Below the pieces are notes generated by a model that made no database searches, was not told where the DNA came from, and was given only the letters and a program-made list of their open reading frames with translations. Positions 1 through 8,771 of a DNA stretch of 64,000 nucleotides are shown here, piece by piece (the first letter of the stretch is position 1; each line of letters starts with the position of its first letter). A program made the position numbers and the translations under genes. Source of the DNA: Selenomonadaceae bacterium (GTDB taxonomy: Bacteria > Bacillota > Negativicutes > Selenomonadales > Selenomonadaceae); NCBI GenBank assembly GCA_017476005.1, contig JAFVEM010000075.1, positions 1-64,000 of the forward strand, written 5' to 3'.

Positions 1-17
1 ATTTTGACGTAACGCAA

Positions 18-67
18 CAACGCCCTCGCGGAACGACTCTGCTCGTTTTCGCGAGGGCGTTGTTTTT
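18..67 (+). terminator. Rho-independent terminator of an upstream gene
   Basis: A 13-bp perfect inverted repeat (18-30 with 50-62) closes a 19-nt loop and is followed by five T residues (63-67). It has the form of an intrinsic terminator for a plus-strand gene that ends before the window. Confidence 0.85.
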
Positions 68-209
68 GAAGGTGCCATTTAGTTAACCTCTTCTGCTGAG
101 GCTATGGTCAAAATATCACAATTGCATACCCTGCTCAACCGCTTGTGAAAACAGGTTCTTACTTCACTGGCTTTCGCGAAATTTTACGCCGCCGCGTACC
201 GATTTACAA

Positions 210-238
210 TTGAACTGGTCGCCGTTATATGATAGTAT
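210..238 (+). promoter_or_regulatory. Possible sigma-70 promoter before the autotransporter remnant
   Basis: TTGAAC (210-215) and TAGTAT (233-238) are separated by 17 bp and each match four consensus positions. A purine-rich ribosome-binding site (about 264-273) follows before the ATG at 280. The match is moderate. Confidence 0.4.
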
Positions 239-279
239 AGAGTGCGTTGTTTATGAAACTGGGGAATAGAGGTAAAAAT

Positions 280-306
280 ATGCTGGAAGATATAAAGCCG
301 GAGTAA
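280..306 (+). other. Eight-codon minicistron overlapping the autotransporter start
   Basis: An ATG at 280 with a good upstream ribosome-binding site (AGAGGT, 268-273) opens an eight-codon frame. Its TAA shares one base with the ATG at 306 (TAATG). The junction could couple translation into the downstream frame, or it could be an accidental product of a deletion that removed the autotransporter's true start. Confidence 0.35.
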
Positions 307-2321
307 TGGGGGACAGCAGTCTAGCTGTCGGCGATACGGTGACACTTCTCACTAACGCACACGGCCTTACTACCGACGCCAACACCACTTACGGCACACT
401 AACCGAGGGTGTTTCCATACAGTACGGCTTAAACGTAGCCAAATCCGGCGAGAACAGCGTTATTGCTACCGTCACGGCCACGCCCGATACGTCAGGCAAT
501 CAGGACACTCCCGATACTCCAGAAACGCCGGACACGCCTACTACTCCCGATACGCCTACAACTCCCGATACGCCGGAAAATCTCGACAATGAAACTGATG
601 ACACCATCTACACCGAAGTCACCATGACCGATACTTCTGTCGATGTGGCATCAGCTTTGCACGACGGTGCTTTGTGGCTGGAAAATTCCCTTACGGGCAA
701 TACCGTCAACCTTACGGGAAATTACGGCAACGTTACTGCGGTCTATGGCGCCTATGCCACGGGCGAGGGTGAAAACGCCACCGCTAATACGGTGAATGTA
801 TGGGGCGGCTCCTTTGATAATATCTACGGCGGTTATGCCGTGAGCGGCGCGGCGACAAACAACACCGTCAACCTCTACAACCCCACGGAGGAAACCTACG
901 CGCTGAACGCCATGCTCTACGGCGGTGTGTCGGCTTCCGGCGGTACGGTCAGCGGCAATACATTGAACGTCTATGGCAAAGACATCACGGCGCAAAATAT
1001 CAGCGGCTTCCAAAATCTTAATTTCTACATTCCGGGCAGTGCCGTAAACGGCGATACTATGCTGACTTTAACGAACGGCGCCACCGACATCGGCAATACC
1101 GCCATTCGCGCCGGAGTCAGCGGCGATTCCTCCCTTAACATCGGCGATCGCATAATCCTCCTTTCAAACGAAAACGGCCTCACCACCTCCGGCGGCACTT
1201 CTTTTGGCACTCTCACCGAAGGCGTTTCCCTGGAATACGGCCTCGATATTACCTATAATCCCACCAACATTACGGCCACCATAAATCGCACCGGTCGCGG
1301 CGTTAGCACAGGGAGCGGCGGCGTAACCCTCATGGAGCAGACCAAATCCCTCACGGAAACTCGCGCCGGAGCTATGGGCGTACTGAACAGCGGCGCGGAC
1401 TTTGCCACTTCGCGCGGTATGGACGTGATGATGATGGCGGCACAAAGTTCCGGCATGGGCGATAACACCTCCGGCGGCGATAATCAAGGCGGCGCTCCCG
1501 GCGCAACCAGTGCGAGCGGCGGCGGTTTTGCCCCTTTCTTTGCCACCGGCGCCAATAGCGTTGACCTGCAAAGCGGTTCTCACGTTGAGACTCGCGGCTT
1601 CAGTATGAACGTGGGATTTGCTCGCGAGATAAAAATGGAACACAGTCGTTGGTATGTGGGACCCATCGTGGAATACGGCAAGGGGAGCTACGACAGCTAT
1701 TTGGACGACGGCACTCATGCCAGCGGCGACAACCATTTTTGGGGCGGCGGCCTCCTCGTTAAGCAAATACAAGACGACAATTCTTACTGGGAGGGCAGTC
1801 TGCGTTTCGGTCGCCTTACCTCCGATTATCACTCCAACGACATGGTGGGGGCGCAAACGGTCAGTTACGACACAGCCTCCACTTATACGGCGGCACATCT
1901 TGGCCTCGGGAAAATTTGGGACGTGGGACACGGCAACGAGATAGAAGGCTATGCCAAGTATTTCTACAGCCATCAAAGCGACTCCACGGCGCATCTTACC
2001 TCCGGCGAAACTTATCACTTTGGCGCCACCGACAGCCACCGTCTACGCCTTGGCGGTCGGTATTACCACACCTTTAAGCCAGGCAACAAAATTTATGCCG
2101 GTCTGGCCTTCGAGCATGAATTCGACGGTAGCGCCACCGCCACCTACAAGGGACTTTCCACCCCCAGCCCCAGCTTAAAGGGCAACACCTTCATGATGGA
2201 GTTGGGCTACCAAGTAAAACCCAAGGCCGACGGCAACTTCAGCATGGATTTCAACGTCACCGGCCTCGCCGGCAAACAACGCGGCGTCACCGGTAGTGTC
2301 ATGTTTAATTTTAAGTTTTGA
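306..2321 (+). CDS. Autotransporter-type outer-membrane beta-barrel protein, 5'-truncated
   Basis: This 671-residue frame has a repetitive, glycine/asparagine-rich passenger (about 1-330), a Pro/Thr linker of DTP-type repeats (about 66-91) and a C-terminal barrel (about 390-671) ending in Phe, as outer-membrane proteins do. There is no signal peptide. Residues 2-57 resemble residues 273-328 of the same protein. That similarity continues upstream of the ATG: codons 297-305 read A-G-V, matching the A-G-V before the second copy. The frame is open back to 276. The annotated start therefore lies inside a former repeat module, and the real N-terminus, including the export signal, appears deleted. 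As it stands the product could not be exported by Sec, so it is probably a pseudogene or a silent cassette. Confidence 0.7.
   Translation: MGDSSLAVGDTVTLLTNAHGLTTDANTTYGTLTEGVSIQYGLNVAKSGENSVIATVTATPDTSGNQDTPDTPETPDTPTTPDTPTTPDTPENLDNETDDTIYTEVTMTDTSVDVASALHDGALWLENSLTGNTVNLTGNYGNVTAVYGAYATGEGENATANTVNVWGGSFDNIYGGYAVSGAATNNTVNLYNPTEETYALNAMLYGGVSASGGTVSGNTLNVYGKDITAQNISGFQNLNFYIPGSAVNGDTMLTLTNGATDIGNTAIRAGVSGDSSLNIGDRIILLSNENGLTTSGGTSFGTLTEGVSLEYGLDITYNPTNITATINRTGRGVSTGSGGVTLMEQTKSLTETRAGAMGVLNSGADFATSRGMDVMMMAAQSSGMGDNTSGGDNQGGAPGATSASGGGFAPFFATGANSVDLQSGSHVETRGFSMNVGFAREIKMEHSRWYVGPIVEYGKGSYDSYLDDGTHASGDNHFWGGGLLVKQIQDDNSYWEGSLRFGRLTSDYHSNDMVGAQTVSYDTASTYTAAHLGLGKIWDVGHGNEIEGYAKYFYSHQSDSTAHLTSGETYHFGATDSHRLRLGGRYYHTFKPGNKIYAGLAFEHEFDGSATATYKGLSTPSPSLKGNTFMMELGYQVKPKADGNFSMDFNVTGLAGKQRGVTGSVMFNFKF
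503..576 (+). repeat. Short tandem repeat encoding a Pro/Thr linker
   Basis: Imperfect 9-15-nt units of the ACTCCCGATACGCC type encode DTPETP/TTPDTP repeats between the N-terminal fragment and the main passenger. All changes are multiples of three, so the reading frame is kept. Confidence 0.7.
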
Positions 2322-2382
2322 GTAATACGCAAAACAAGCCAAAGAATAACAACCACTAAACCAATCAATAACAACTTAGGTA

Positions 2383-2411
2383 TTGCCAAGCCTTGGGCGA
2401 TATGCTAGACT
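2383..2411 (+). promoter_or_regulatory. Likely promoter of the HPr-like gene
   Basis: TTGCCA (2383-2388) and TAGACT (2406-2411) are separated by exactly 17 bp. They lie about 70 bp before the ribosome-binding site AAGGAG at 2468-2473. Confidence 0.5.
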
Positions 2412-2481
2412 GGCCTAAGCTGAGAGTGACAAGGAAAGTCCTTGGAAGTGTGGCATTGGTTTTGCATAAGGAGTGATTGCC

Positions 2482-2757
2482 ATGGGCAATAAAAATATAA
2501 GCCTCGCCCCGGTGGTGGGTCTGGTGAAACAGAAAATTTGCTTTCGCGAATGCGCGAAACTTATAAAGATAGCCGAAGAAACCGGTTGCCGGATTTCCAT
2601 CACCGCCGGCAGCCGTAAAGGCAGTACCGACAGTCTGCTTTCGCTGGTACAGCTGGAGCTTACCCCCGGACGTACCGTAGTGCTTTCCGCCAGCGAAGCC
2701 TCGGCGGCTAGGGCTTACCGGGATTGCTTGCGCGTGTTGGACGGGGAAGCGGCCTAA
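2482..2757 (+). CDS. HPr-fold protein lacking the active-site histidine
   Basis: The 91-residue product resembles the phosphotransferase carrier HPr. Its second half (about residues 44-88) follows the HPr pattern: a serine at the position of regulatory Ser46, the segment LELTPGRTVVLSA, then the final helix. The I-H-A-R-P box carrying phosphorylated His15 is absent; the corresponding stretch reads about V-K-Q-K-I-C-F-R-E-C. It therefore cannot act as a classical phosphoryl carrier and may be a regulatory or structural paralogue. ATG 2482 is chosen because AAGGAG (2468-2473) lies 8 nt upstream, whereas the in-frame GTG at 2473 overlaps that site. It is monocistronic, with its own promoter and terminator. 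Confidence 0.65.
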   Translation: MGNKNISLAPVVGLVKQKICFRECAKLIKIAEETGCRISITAGSRKGSTDSLLSLVQLELTPGRTVVLSASEASAARAYRDCLRVLDGEAA

Positions 2758-2790
2758 AGCATTGCTTGACGGCGAGCTGACATAGAAACT

Positions 2791-2840
2791 AATAAGGACA
2801 TGATGCCGAGTATTTCAACGGTGTCGTGTCCTTATTTTTA
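2791..2840 (+). terminator. Intrinsic terminator after the HPr-like gene
   Basis: A stem of about 18 bp (2791-2808 with 2819-2836, two G-T wobbles) is followed by a short T-rich run. Confidence 0.75.
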
Positions 2841-2991
2841 CGGAACCACAGGGAAATTTTCTTTCCCTCGTCCCCTAGGCGGCAGGATTTCCCTCGCTCT
2901 ATGGCGAATAGATTTCGGCGAACGGATTTCAAGGTAAGTTCGCTCGCAAACTACAATACAATTTACAATCTTTACATGAAGGAGACTCGCC

Positions 2992-3636
2992 ATGAGATTG
3001 CGTACATTATTATTATGCTGGCTCGGCCTTTATTGCTTCTTGGGGATAGCTAGCGCCCAACCTCCGGTTATTATCGACAAGCCCATCCTTTGGAATGATT
3101 ATCGGGAGGAACTGATGACCGAATATGCCAGAGCGCATTACGGCATGGATATAACCCGGATAACTCCTCGCGCCGTGGTGGTGCATTGGACGGCAGGGCC
3201 TACTTGGGAATCGGCCTTTTGGACTTTTTACCACGAGGCGATGTCTGACGGTACCCTAAACGTAGCCTCCCATTTTATCGTTGACCGAGACGGCACGATT
3301 TACCGCCTGACGGAGGAAACGGCGTTAAATCGCCACATCATCGGCTACAACTGGTGCGCCATCGGCATCGAGAACGTGGGAGGAGTCGGTGGCGCAGAGG
3401 ATTTGACGGAAGCAGAGCTGGCGGCCAATGTGGAGCTGATTCATTACCTGCGGCAAAAATATCCCACCATCGAATATGTTTTCGGCCACTACCAACAGGA
3501 TATTGCCCGAGAAAGCGGCCTCTACCTAGAAAAAGTGGCCGACTATTACGCTTTTAAGACCGACCCCGGCGCCTATTTCATGGGGCGTCTGCGTACCGCC
3601 TTAGTAGCCGAGGGCCTAAAATTTTGGCCGGAATGA
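2992..3636 (+). CDS. Secreted N-acetylmuramoyl-L-alanine amidase (amidase_2 family)
   Basis: Zn-dependent amidases of this family cleave the bond between N-acetylmuramic acid and the L-Ala of the stem peptide. The 214-residue product starts with a signal peptide (cleavage after A-S-A near residue 22). It carries the family landmarks: His65 in VVVHWTAG, His114 in NRHIIGYNW, the IGIENVGG strand, and a late K-T-D-P-G segment that supplies the last metal-site region. The ATG is preceded by GAAGGAG at good spacing. It should act in the periplasm on peptidoglycan recycling or remodelling. It stands alone between two terminator/promoter regions. Confidence 0.85.
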   Translation: MRLRTLLLCWLGLYCFLGIASAQPPVIIDKPILWNDYREELMTEYARAHYGMDITRITPRAVVVHWTAGPTWESAFWTFYHEAMSDGTLNVASHFIVDRDGTIYRLTEETALNRHIIGYNWCAIGIENVGGVGGAEDLTEAELAANVELIHYLRQKYPTIEYVFGHYQQDIARESGLYLEKVADYYAFKTDPGAYFMGRLRTALVAEGLKFWPE

Positions 3637-3677
3637 CTGAGTTTCTGAGCCGACGTGGCGGATGTGTTGGAGGGCAA

Positions 3678-3686
3678 TGCTATAAT
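3678..3686 (+). promoter_or_regulatory. Extended -10 promoter element
   Basis: TGCTATAAT (3678-3686) is a perfect TGn-TATAAT extended -10. No convincing -35 is seen. It lies 62 bp before the HD-domain gene. Confidence 0.5.
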
Positions 3687-3747
3687 ATAAAGGGCATGGG
3701 GCTTTTTTCAAGCAATTTTAGGAAAAAGGCATAACGGAGGAAAATGA

Positions 3748-4560
3748 ATGGAAAAATTGTGGCAGGAAATGCGCCAGTGGATGGCGAAATACGCAAAGTC
3801 CTTTTATACCGACGATGAAGAGGTGCAACTGGGTATTTCGCTAAAAGAGGAACACACGGGATACGTCATGCGCCACTGCCTAGATCTCGCGCGGCACTTA
3901 AAGCTCAGCGAGCATGACGTATATCTAGCCGGGATTATTGGACTGTTTCACGACGTGGGACGCTTTCGGCAATACACCATCTACAAAACCTTTAACGATG
4001 CTCGGTCTGAGGATCACGCCGACTTGGGGCTAAAGGTTCTAACGGAGGAAATGCCCCTCATGGAGAAACTCACGGCGACAGACGAAGCGACGGTGCGCTT
4101 TGCCATTCAAAATCACAACAAGATGCTGATCGGCGAGACTGCGGACAAAAAACAGCTCCTCATGGCCAAAATTATCAGGGATGCGGATAAGTTGGACATT
4201 TATCGGGTACTTGCCCCTTACCTTAGAGCGGATATGGCGGAAAAAGCCCCGAAATTCATCCACACCAGCGCCAGCCAAGAGGTCAGTCCCGATTTTGCGG
4301 CGGATTTTATGGCCGGCAAACAAGCGGACTACCACAACATTCGCACCCACGGCGACCGCATGATAGTGCGCCTCATGTGGGTCTATGACCTAAATTTTGC
4401 TTGGACACTGGAAAAGGTCATGGAGCAGGGGTATGTAAAGATGGTGATGGACTCTCTACCCAAAACCCCGGAGATAGAGGAAGGCATAAAGCGCATGGAA
4501 AACTACATCGCCGAGAAGCGCAAGAGGCTGAACGGCGAAGCTGATACTATCAACCTATGA
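3748..4560 (+). CDS. HD-domain phosphohydrolase
   Basis: The 270-residue cytoplasmic protein contains the HD signature: His36 (EEHTGYV), the His-Asp pair at 68-69 (GLFHDVGRF), and a later Asp in [12 protein letters not shown]. These ligands bind a divalent metal in nucleotide or phosphate-ester hydrolases. The substrate cannot be told from the sequence. The C-terminal half (about 180-270) has no recognised motif. A strong ribosome-binding site (GGAGG) precedes the ATG. glnS follows after a short palindromic spacer and may be co-transcribed. Confidence 0.8.
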   Translation: MEKLWQEMRQWMAKYAKSFYTDDEEVQLGISLKEEHTGYVMRHCLDLARHLKLSEHDVYLAGIIGLFHDVGRFRQYTIYKTFNDARSEDHADLGLKVLTEEMPLMEKLTATDEATVRFAIQNHNKMLIGETADKKQLLMAKIIRDADKLDIYRVLAPYLRADMAEKAPKFIHTSASQEVSPDFAADFMAGKQADYHNIRTHGDRMIVRLMWVYDLNFAWTLEKVMEQGYVKMVMDSLPKTPEIEEGIKRMENYIAEKRKRLNGEADTINL

Positions 4561-4567
4561 TGATTTT

Positions 4568-4590
4568 TTATTGGGGTTTTACCCCAACGT
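4568..4590. repeat. Short copy of the intergenic palindrome
   Basis: TTGGGGTTTTACCCCAA lies immediately before glnS. It resembles the core of the modular palindromes seen elsewhere in the window, but the stem is short. Confidence 0.4.
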
Positions 4591-4606
4591 AAGACAGGAG
4601 AGTAAT

Positions 4607-6283
4607 ATGGCCGAAAATAGCTTGCCGACAAATTTTGTGCAGAACGCCATTGAGGAGGATTTAGCCAAGGGTAAATACTCCGGCGGCGTCCACACCCGTT
4701 TTCCGCCGGAACCCAACGGGTATCTGCATGTGGGACACGCCAAGTCCATTTGCCTGAACTTTGGCTTGGCGGAGCGAAACCAAGGGCTTTGCAACCTGCG
4801 TTTCGACGACACCAATCCCACCAAAGAGGACACGGAATATGTTGACTCCATCAAAGAGGATATTAAGTGGTTGGGCTTTAGCTGGGATGACCGTTGCTTT
4901 TACGCTTCGGATTATTTCGGTAAGCTCTACGAGTATGCAGAAAAGCTGATAGAAAAAGGACTGGCCTATGTGGATGACCTGTCGGCGGAGGAGATTCGCG
5001 CCCACCGGGGGACGCTGACTGAGCCGGGGCAGGAAAGTCCTTACCGGGGGCGAAGCCCGGAGGAAAATTTAACCCTGTTTCGCCAAATGAAAGCCGGAGA
5101 ATTTCCCGACGGTAGCCGCGTCCTCAGAGCCAAAATCGACATGGCCGCGCCCAATATCGTCATGCGCGACCCGGTGATTTATCGCATTGCTCGCGCCCAC
5201 CATCATCGCACGGGGGACGCGTGGTGCATCTATCCCATGTACGATTTTGCCCATCCCTTGTCGGATGCCATCGAGGGAATTACCCATTCCGTGTGTACCT
5301 TGGAGTTTGAGGATCATCGTCCTTTCTACGATTGGCTCCTTGACGTTTTGGATTTTAACGTAAACGAACGCCCCCGGCAGATAGAATTTGCCCGGCTGAA
5401 TCTTACCAACACCGTCACCAGTAAGCGCAAACTTCGGCAACTGGTGGAAGAAGGTCATGTGCGCGGTTGGGACGATCCGCGAATGCCCACCATCTCGGGG
5501 ATGCGGCGACGTGGGTTTACGGCGGCGGCCATTAGGAAATTCTGCGAGGAAATCGGGGTGGCCAAAAGCAACAGCGTGGTAGATGTGGCCATGCTGGAAC
5601 ACGCCGTGCGAGATGATTTGAATCTCAAGGCCGATAGAATCATGGCGGTGCTTCATCCTTTGAAGGTCGTCGTTACCAATTATCCGGCAGGACAGACCGA
5701 ATACCTCGTGGCCGAAAATAATCCCAACGGTGAGGACGGCAGTCATTTCGTATCCTTTGGCCGGGAAATTTTCATTGAAACAGAGGATTTTATGGAGGAG
5801 CCACCGAAGAAGTTTTTCCGGCTAAAACCCGGCGGCGAGGTGCGACTGAAACACGCCTACATTATAAAATGCGAGGAAGTCATAAAAGACGAGGCCGGCC
5901 ACATAACGGAACTACGTTGCACCTACGACCCGGAATCCAAAAGCGGCGGCGCCACGGCCAATCGTAAAATCAAAGGCACAATCCACTGGGTAGAAGCCGC
6001 TACGGCGCTCAAGGCCGAAGTACGCCTGTACGATTATCTCTTAACCACCGATGACAAAGGCAACCTGCCGGAAGATTTCATTGCCGGCTTGAATCCAAAT
6101 TCCTTGGAAGTCATCGAAAATGCCCTTATCGAACCTTGGGCAAAACTTACCGCGCCCGGCAAGCACTATCAATTTTTGCGGACGGGCTACTTCGTCACCG
6201 ACCCGGACACCACCCCGGAACACTTGGTCTTTAACCGGGTGGTGGGACTGAGAGACACTTGGGCGAAAGTGGCCAATAAGTAG
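4607..6283 (+). CDS. glnS: Glutaminyl-tRNA synthetase
   Basis: This 558-residue class I synthetase charges tRNA-Gln with glutamine directly. The HIGH motif is HVGH (41-44) inside [16 protein letters not shown], which is typical of GlnRS. The KMSKS loop is represented by VTSKRKL near residue 270, and the C-terminal beta-barrel anticodon-binding half is full length. ATG 4607 is chosen for AGGAG at 4596-4600; an in-frame upstream start at 4571 lacks a ribosome-binding site. Direct charging by GlnRS contrasts with the GatCAB route used by many Firmicutes and suggests lateral acquisition in the lineage. Confidence 0.95.
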   Translation: MAENSLPTNFVQNAIEEDLAKGKYSGGVHTRFPPEPNGYLHVGHAKSICLNFGLAERNQGLCNLRFDDTNPTKEDTEYVDSIKEDIKWLGFSWDDRCFYASDYFGKLYEYAEKLIEKGLAYVDDLSAEEIRAHRGTLTEPGQESPYRGRSPEENLTLFRQMKAGEFPDGSRVLRAKIDMAAPNIVMRDPVIYRIARAHHHRTGDAWCIYPMYDFAHPLSDAIEGITHSVCTLEFEDHRPFYDWLLDVLDFNVNERPRQIEFARLNLTNTVTSKRKLRQLVEEGHVRGWDDPRMPTISGMRRRGFTAAAIRKFCEEIGVAKSNSVVDVAMLEHAVRDDLNLKADRIMAVLHPLKVVVTNYPAGQTEYLVAENNPNGEDGSHFVSFGREIFIETEDFMEEPPKKFFRLKPGGEVRLKHAYIIKCEEVIKDEAGHITELRCTYDPESKSGGATANRKIKGTIHWVEAATALKAEVRLYDYLLTTDDKGNLPEDFIAGLNPNSLEVIENALIEPWAKLTAPGKHYQFLRTGYFVTDPDTTPEHLVFNRVVGLRDTWAKVANK

Positions 6284-6316
6284 TTTTTAATTGGGGTTTG
6301 GGGCAAAGCCCCGACG
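6284..6316. repeat. Intergenic GGGGCAAAGCCCC palindrome
   Basis: A copy of the window-wide palindrome family lies between glnS and the permease. It has a T/A-rich left flank and a small stem GGGGC-AAA-GCCCC. Confidence 0.5.
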
Positions 6317-6339
6317 GCACAATAAGGATGTGAGAGATT

Positions 6340-7623
6340 TTGATTACCAGTACCACTGTGGCTGTCGTTATATTTGTGGCGGCCTATGCGCTGATTATCT
6401 CGGAGAAGGTGCATCGCACCGTGGTGGGACTTTTCGGCGCTATGCTGATGATACTCTTTGGGATTATTGATCAGGAAACGGCGATACATCACATTGATTT
6501 TAATACCTTGGGATTGCTCATGGGTATGATGATTATTGTGAACATCACCAGTGAGACGGGGCTTTTCAATTTCCTCGCCATTTGGGCGGCTAAAAAGGTG
6601 AAAGCGCAGCCCGTGGCGCTCCTCGTAGCCTTGTCGGCCATCACGGCGGTGTGTTCGGCGCTCCTCGATAACGTGACCACGGTACTCCTCACCGTCCCCA
6701 TTACTTTCAGCATTACGTCACAGCTTAAAGTGGATGTAAAACCCTTTTTGATAGCCCAAATTCTTTCGTCCAACGTAGGCGGCACGGCTACCCTTATCGG
6801 CGACCCCCCCAATATCATGATCGGCAGCGCCGTGGGACTTAGCTTTATGGATTTCATTTACAATGTAACGGGCGTGTCCATTTTGATTTTCTTTGTGGTG
6901 GTGGCGCTCTTGGTAGTTCTTTACGGCAAAGAGCTGAAAACTCAGCCGGAGCTCCAGGATAAGGTCATGCGCCTCGACGAAAAGAGCCAGATTTCCAATC
7001 CTTCACTCTTAAAGCGTTGCCTAGGGGTTATCACCTTCACCATTACGCTGTTTGTGTTGCACAGCACGTTGCATTTGGAAACAGCCACGGCGGCTTTGAC
7101 CGGCGCAGGACTGCTCCTCCTCATCACCTACTCACGAAATGAGGGCATGATAGCCAAAGTTTTGTCTAAGGTCGAGTGGCTCGCCATATTCTTCTTTGCC
7201 GGGCTGTTCGTGCTGGTGGGCGCGCTGGTGGAAACGGGCGTTATCAAGATGCTGGCGGCAGAAGCCATCAAGATTACCAACGGCAACGAAAGCGCCACCG
7301 CCATGTTGATTTTGTGGATGAGCGCTTTTGCTTCGGCTTTCATTGATAACATTCCCTTTGTGGCCACGCTGATTCCCTTGATTCAAGACATGGGGCAGAT
7401 GGGACTTTCTAATTTGGAACCTATGTGGTGGTCGCTGGCCTTGGGCGCGTGCCTCGGCGGCAACGGCACCCTTATCGGCGCCAGCGCCAACGTGGTAGTG
7501 GCCTCCATGGCTGCCCAACGCGGCAAACAAATCTCCTTCATCGGCTTCATGAAGATCGCCCTGCCGGTGATGGTTCTCACCATTATCATCAGCAATATTT
7601 ATATTTGGTTGCGCTATTTGTGA
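6340..7623 (+). CDS. ArsB/NhaD-family ion permease
   Basis: The 427-residue protein is almost wholly hydrophobic, with about 10-12 transmembrane segments. It belongs to the ion transporter superfamily that includes ArsB, NhaD and the SLC13-like YbiR group. Two inverted structural repeats are visible; each has a conserved loop, SSNVGGTATLIGDPPNIMIG near residue 150 and ACLGGNGTLIGASANVV near 370. The substrate (Na+, arsenite, or a dicarboxylate/sulfate-type anion) cannot be assigned; no arsenic genes are nearby. A TTG start at 6340 is used, with AAGGA about 11 nt upstream. The gene converges on wecG across a strong hairpin. Confidence 0.8.
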   Translation: MITSTTVAVVIFVAAYALIISEKVHRTVVGLFGAMLMILFGIIDQETAIHHIDFNTLGLLMGMMIIVNITSETGLFNFLAIWAAKKVKAQPVALLVALSAITAVCSALLDNVTTVLLTVPITFSITSQLKVDVKPFLIAQILSSNVGGTATLIGDPPNIMIGSAVGLSFMDFIYNVTGVSILIFFVVVALLVVLYGKELKTQPELQDKVMRLDEKSQISNPSLLKRCLGVITFTITLFVLHSTLHLETATAALTGAGLLLLITYSRNEGMIAKVLSKVEWLAIFFFAGLFVLVGALVETGVIKMLAAEAIKITNGNESATAMLILWMSAFASAFIDNIPFVATLIPLIQDMGQMGLSNLEPMWWSLALGACLGGNGTLIGASANVVVASMAAQRGKQISFIGFMKIALPVMVLTIIISNIYIWLRYL

Positions 7624-7633
7624 TTTTTAAAAA

Positions 7634-7669
7634 GGGGCTGTCGCACGATAATTACCGTGCGACAGCCCC
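7634..7669 (-). terminator. Terminator between converging genes
   Basis: A perfect 14-bp stem (7634-7647 with 7656-7669) has an 8-nt loop. A T-tract is present on the minus-strand exit, so it mainly serves the glycosyltransferase gene; the plus-strand exit is only A/T-rich. Confidence 0.8.
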
Positions 7670-7690
7670 AAATTATAGACAGCTCTTGTT

Positions 7691-8416
7691 TCAGGTTTTG
7701 CTGGCGCGAACTCGCATGACGAACCGGGGGAGCGCCATCAGCCGTCCGATACGCTTTGGTTGTAGCATACCTCGGAATAGCCACTCTAGGTGTACTCGTT
7801 GCATCCAGTGTGGCGCCCGTTTCATTACGCCGGCCATGACATCGAGAGTACCGCCTACGCCAATGGCTACCGGCACCTTGAGTTCCGCTAGGTGCCTTGC
7901 CAGCCATTTTTCCTGCTTGGGAACCCCTAGCGCCGCCAGCAAAATGTCGGGCTTTGCTTCCTTGATGGCGGCCACGACTGCCGCTTCGTTTTCCGGACGA
8001 AAATAACCGTCGCGTACTCCTACAATTTGGATGCCGGGGTAAAGCGCCTCGGCTTTTGCCTTAGCTTTGGCGGCCACGCCGGGGGCGGAACCTAAGAAAT
8101 AAAACTTGTATCCCTTTTGCGGCGCTACGCCCATGAGATTTTGAGCCAGATCGTAGCCCGCCACCCTCTCGGGCATGGGATGTCCTAAGTGTCTGGCTGC
8201 CCATACGGTGCCGTCTCCGTCCGGCACCACCAGCGCCGCCTCATTCAAAATGTTTTTTAATTCTTCGTCATGGGTGGCGCGCATGATCATTTCCGCGTTG
8301 GCGGTGGCGATAATGACTCCGGCGCGAGTCCTGACGAAGTCCTCCACCTGCGCCACCGCCTCTGCCATGGTAACAGAATCTACCTGTACGCCCAATATAT
8401 TTACTTTGTATGCCAC
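7691..8416 (-). CDS. WecG/TagA/CpsF-family glycosyltransferase
   Basis: The 241-residue enzyme belongs to the family that transfers N-acetylmannosamine or N-acetylmannosaminuronic acid to undecaprenyl-linked GlcNAc in wall or surface polymer synthesis. Conserved stretches are visible: TANAEMIMRA near residue 40, the PDGDGTVWAARHLG segment, and the late LGVPKQEKWL with GVGGTLD. The GTG at 8416 is chosen because AGGAAGG lies about 8 nt upstream; a longer frame begins at 8446 inside the preceding terminator hairpin. It follows hup on the same strand but is separated by a terminator. Confidence 0.85.
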   Translation of the reverse strand: MAYKVNILGVQVDSVTMAEAVAQVEDFVRTRAGVIIATANAEMIMRATHDEELKNILNEAALVVPDGDGTVWAARHLGHPMPERVAGYDLAQNLMGVAPQKGYKFYFLGSAPGVAAKAKAKAEALYPGIQIVGVRDGYFRPENEAAVVAAIKEAKPDILLAALGVPKQEKWLARHLAELKVPVAIGVGGTLDVMAGVMKRAPHWMQRVHLEWLFRGMLQPKRIGRLMALPRFVMRVRASKT

Positions 8417-8434
8417 GGAAACACCTTCCTGTCC

Positions 8435-8466
8435 AAAAAACCGCAAGCCTATACTTGCGGTTTTTT
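8435..8466 (-). terminator. Intrinsic terminator after hup
   Basis: A 7-bp GC stem (CCGCAAG/CTTGCGG) is flanked by A6 and T6, giving a symmetrical terminator. On the minus strand it directly follows hup. Confidence 0.85.
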
Positions 8467-8480
8467 GGCGCGAAAATTTT

Positions 8481-8753
8481 TCAGTTCACAGCGTCCTTCA
8501 GGTATTTGCCGGCGCGGAAAGCCGGAGCCTTGTGGGCGCGGATGCGGATGTGCTTGCCGTTTAAGGGACTGCGACCGCGACGCGCGGCGCGTTTACGCAC
8601 CTCAAAGGTGCCAAAACCGATGAGCTGCACTTTCTCGCCCTTCACCAAAGACTCCTTCACCGATTCCATGAAAGCCTCCAATGCCTTGGCGGCATCCTTC
8701 TTGGAAAGCTCCGTCTTGGCGGCCAACTTCCCCACCAATTCCGTTTTCGTCAT
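8481..8753 (-). CDS. hup: DNA-binding protein HU
   Basis: This 90-residue histone-like protein shows the whole HU/IHF fold: two N-terminal helices (MTKTELVGKLAAKTELSKKD), the beta-sheet segment IGFGTFEVRKRAAR, and a DNA-binding arm rich in Arg/Lys (RRGRSPLNGKHIRIRAHKAP). It bends and compacts DNA non-specifically. It lies 18 nt downstream of the cytidine-deaminase-like gene on the same strand and ends at a clear terminator, so the two are probably one operon. Confidence 0.95.
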   Translation of the reverse strand: MTKTELVGKLAAKTELSKKDAAKALEAFMESVKESLVKGEKVQLIGFGTFEVRKRAARRGRSPLNGKHIRIRAHKAPAFRAGKYLKDAVN

Positions 8754-8771
8754 GCCATTGCCTCCTTATGA

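Noticed and set aside
1164-2039. 291-codon minus-strand frame inside the autotransporter gene
   Set aside because: It is antisense to a recognisable beta-barrel sequence, has no ribosome-binding site and no domain.
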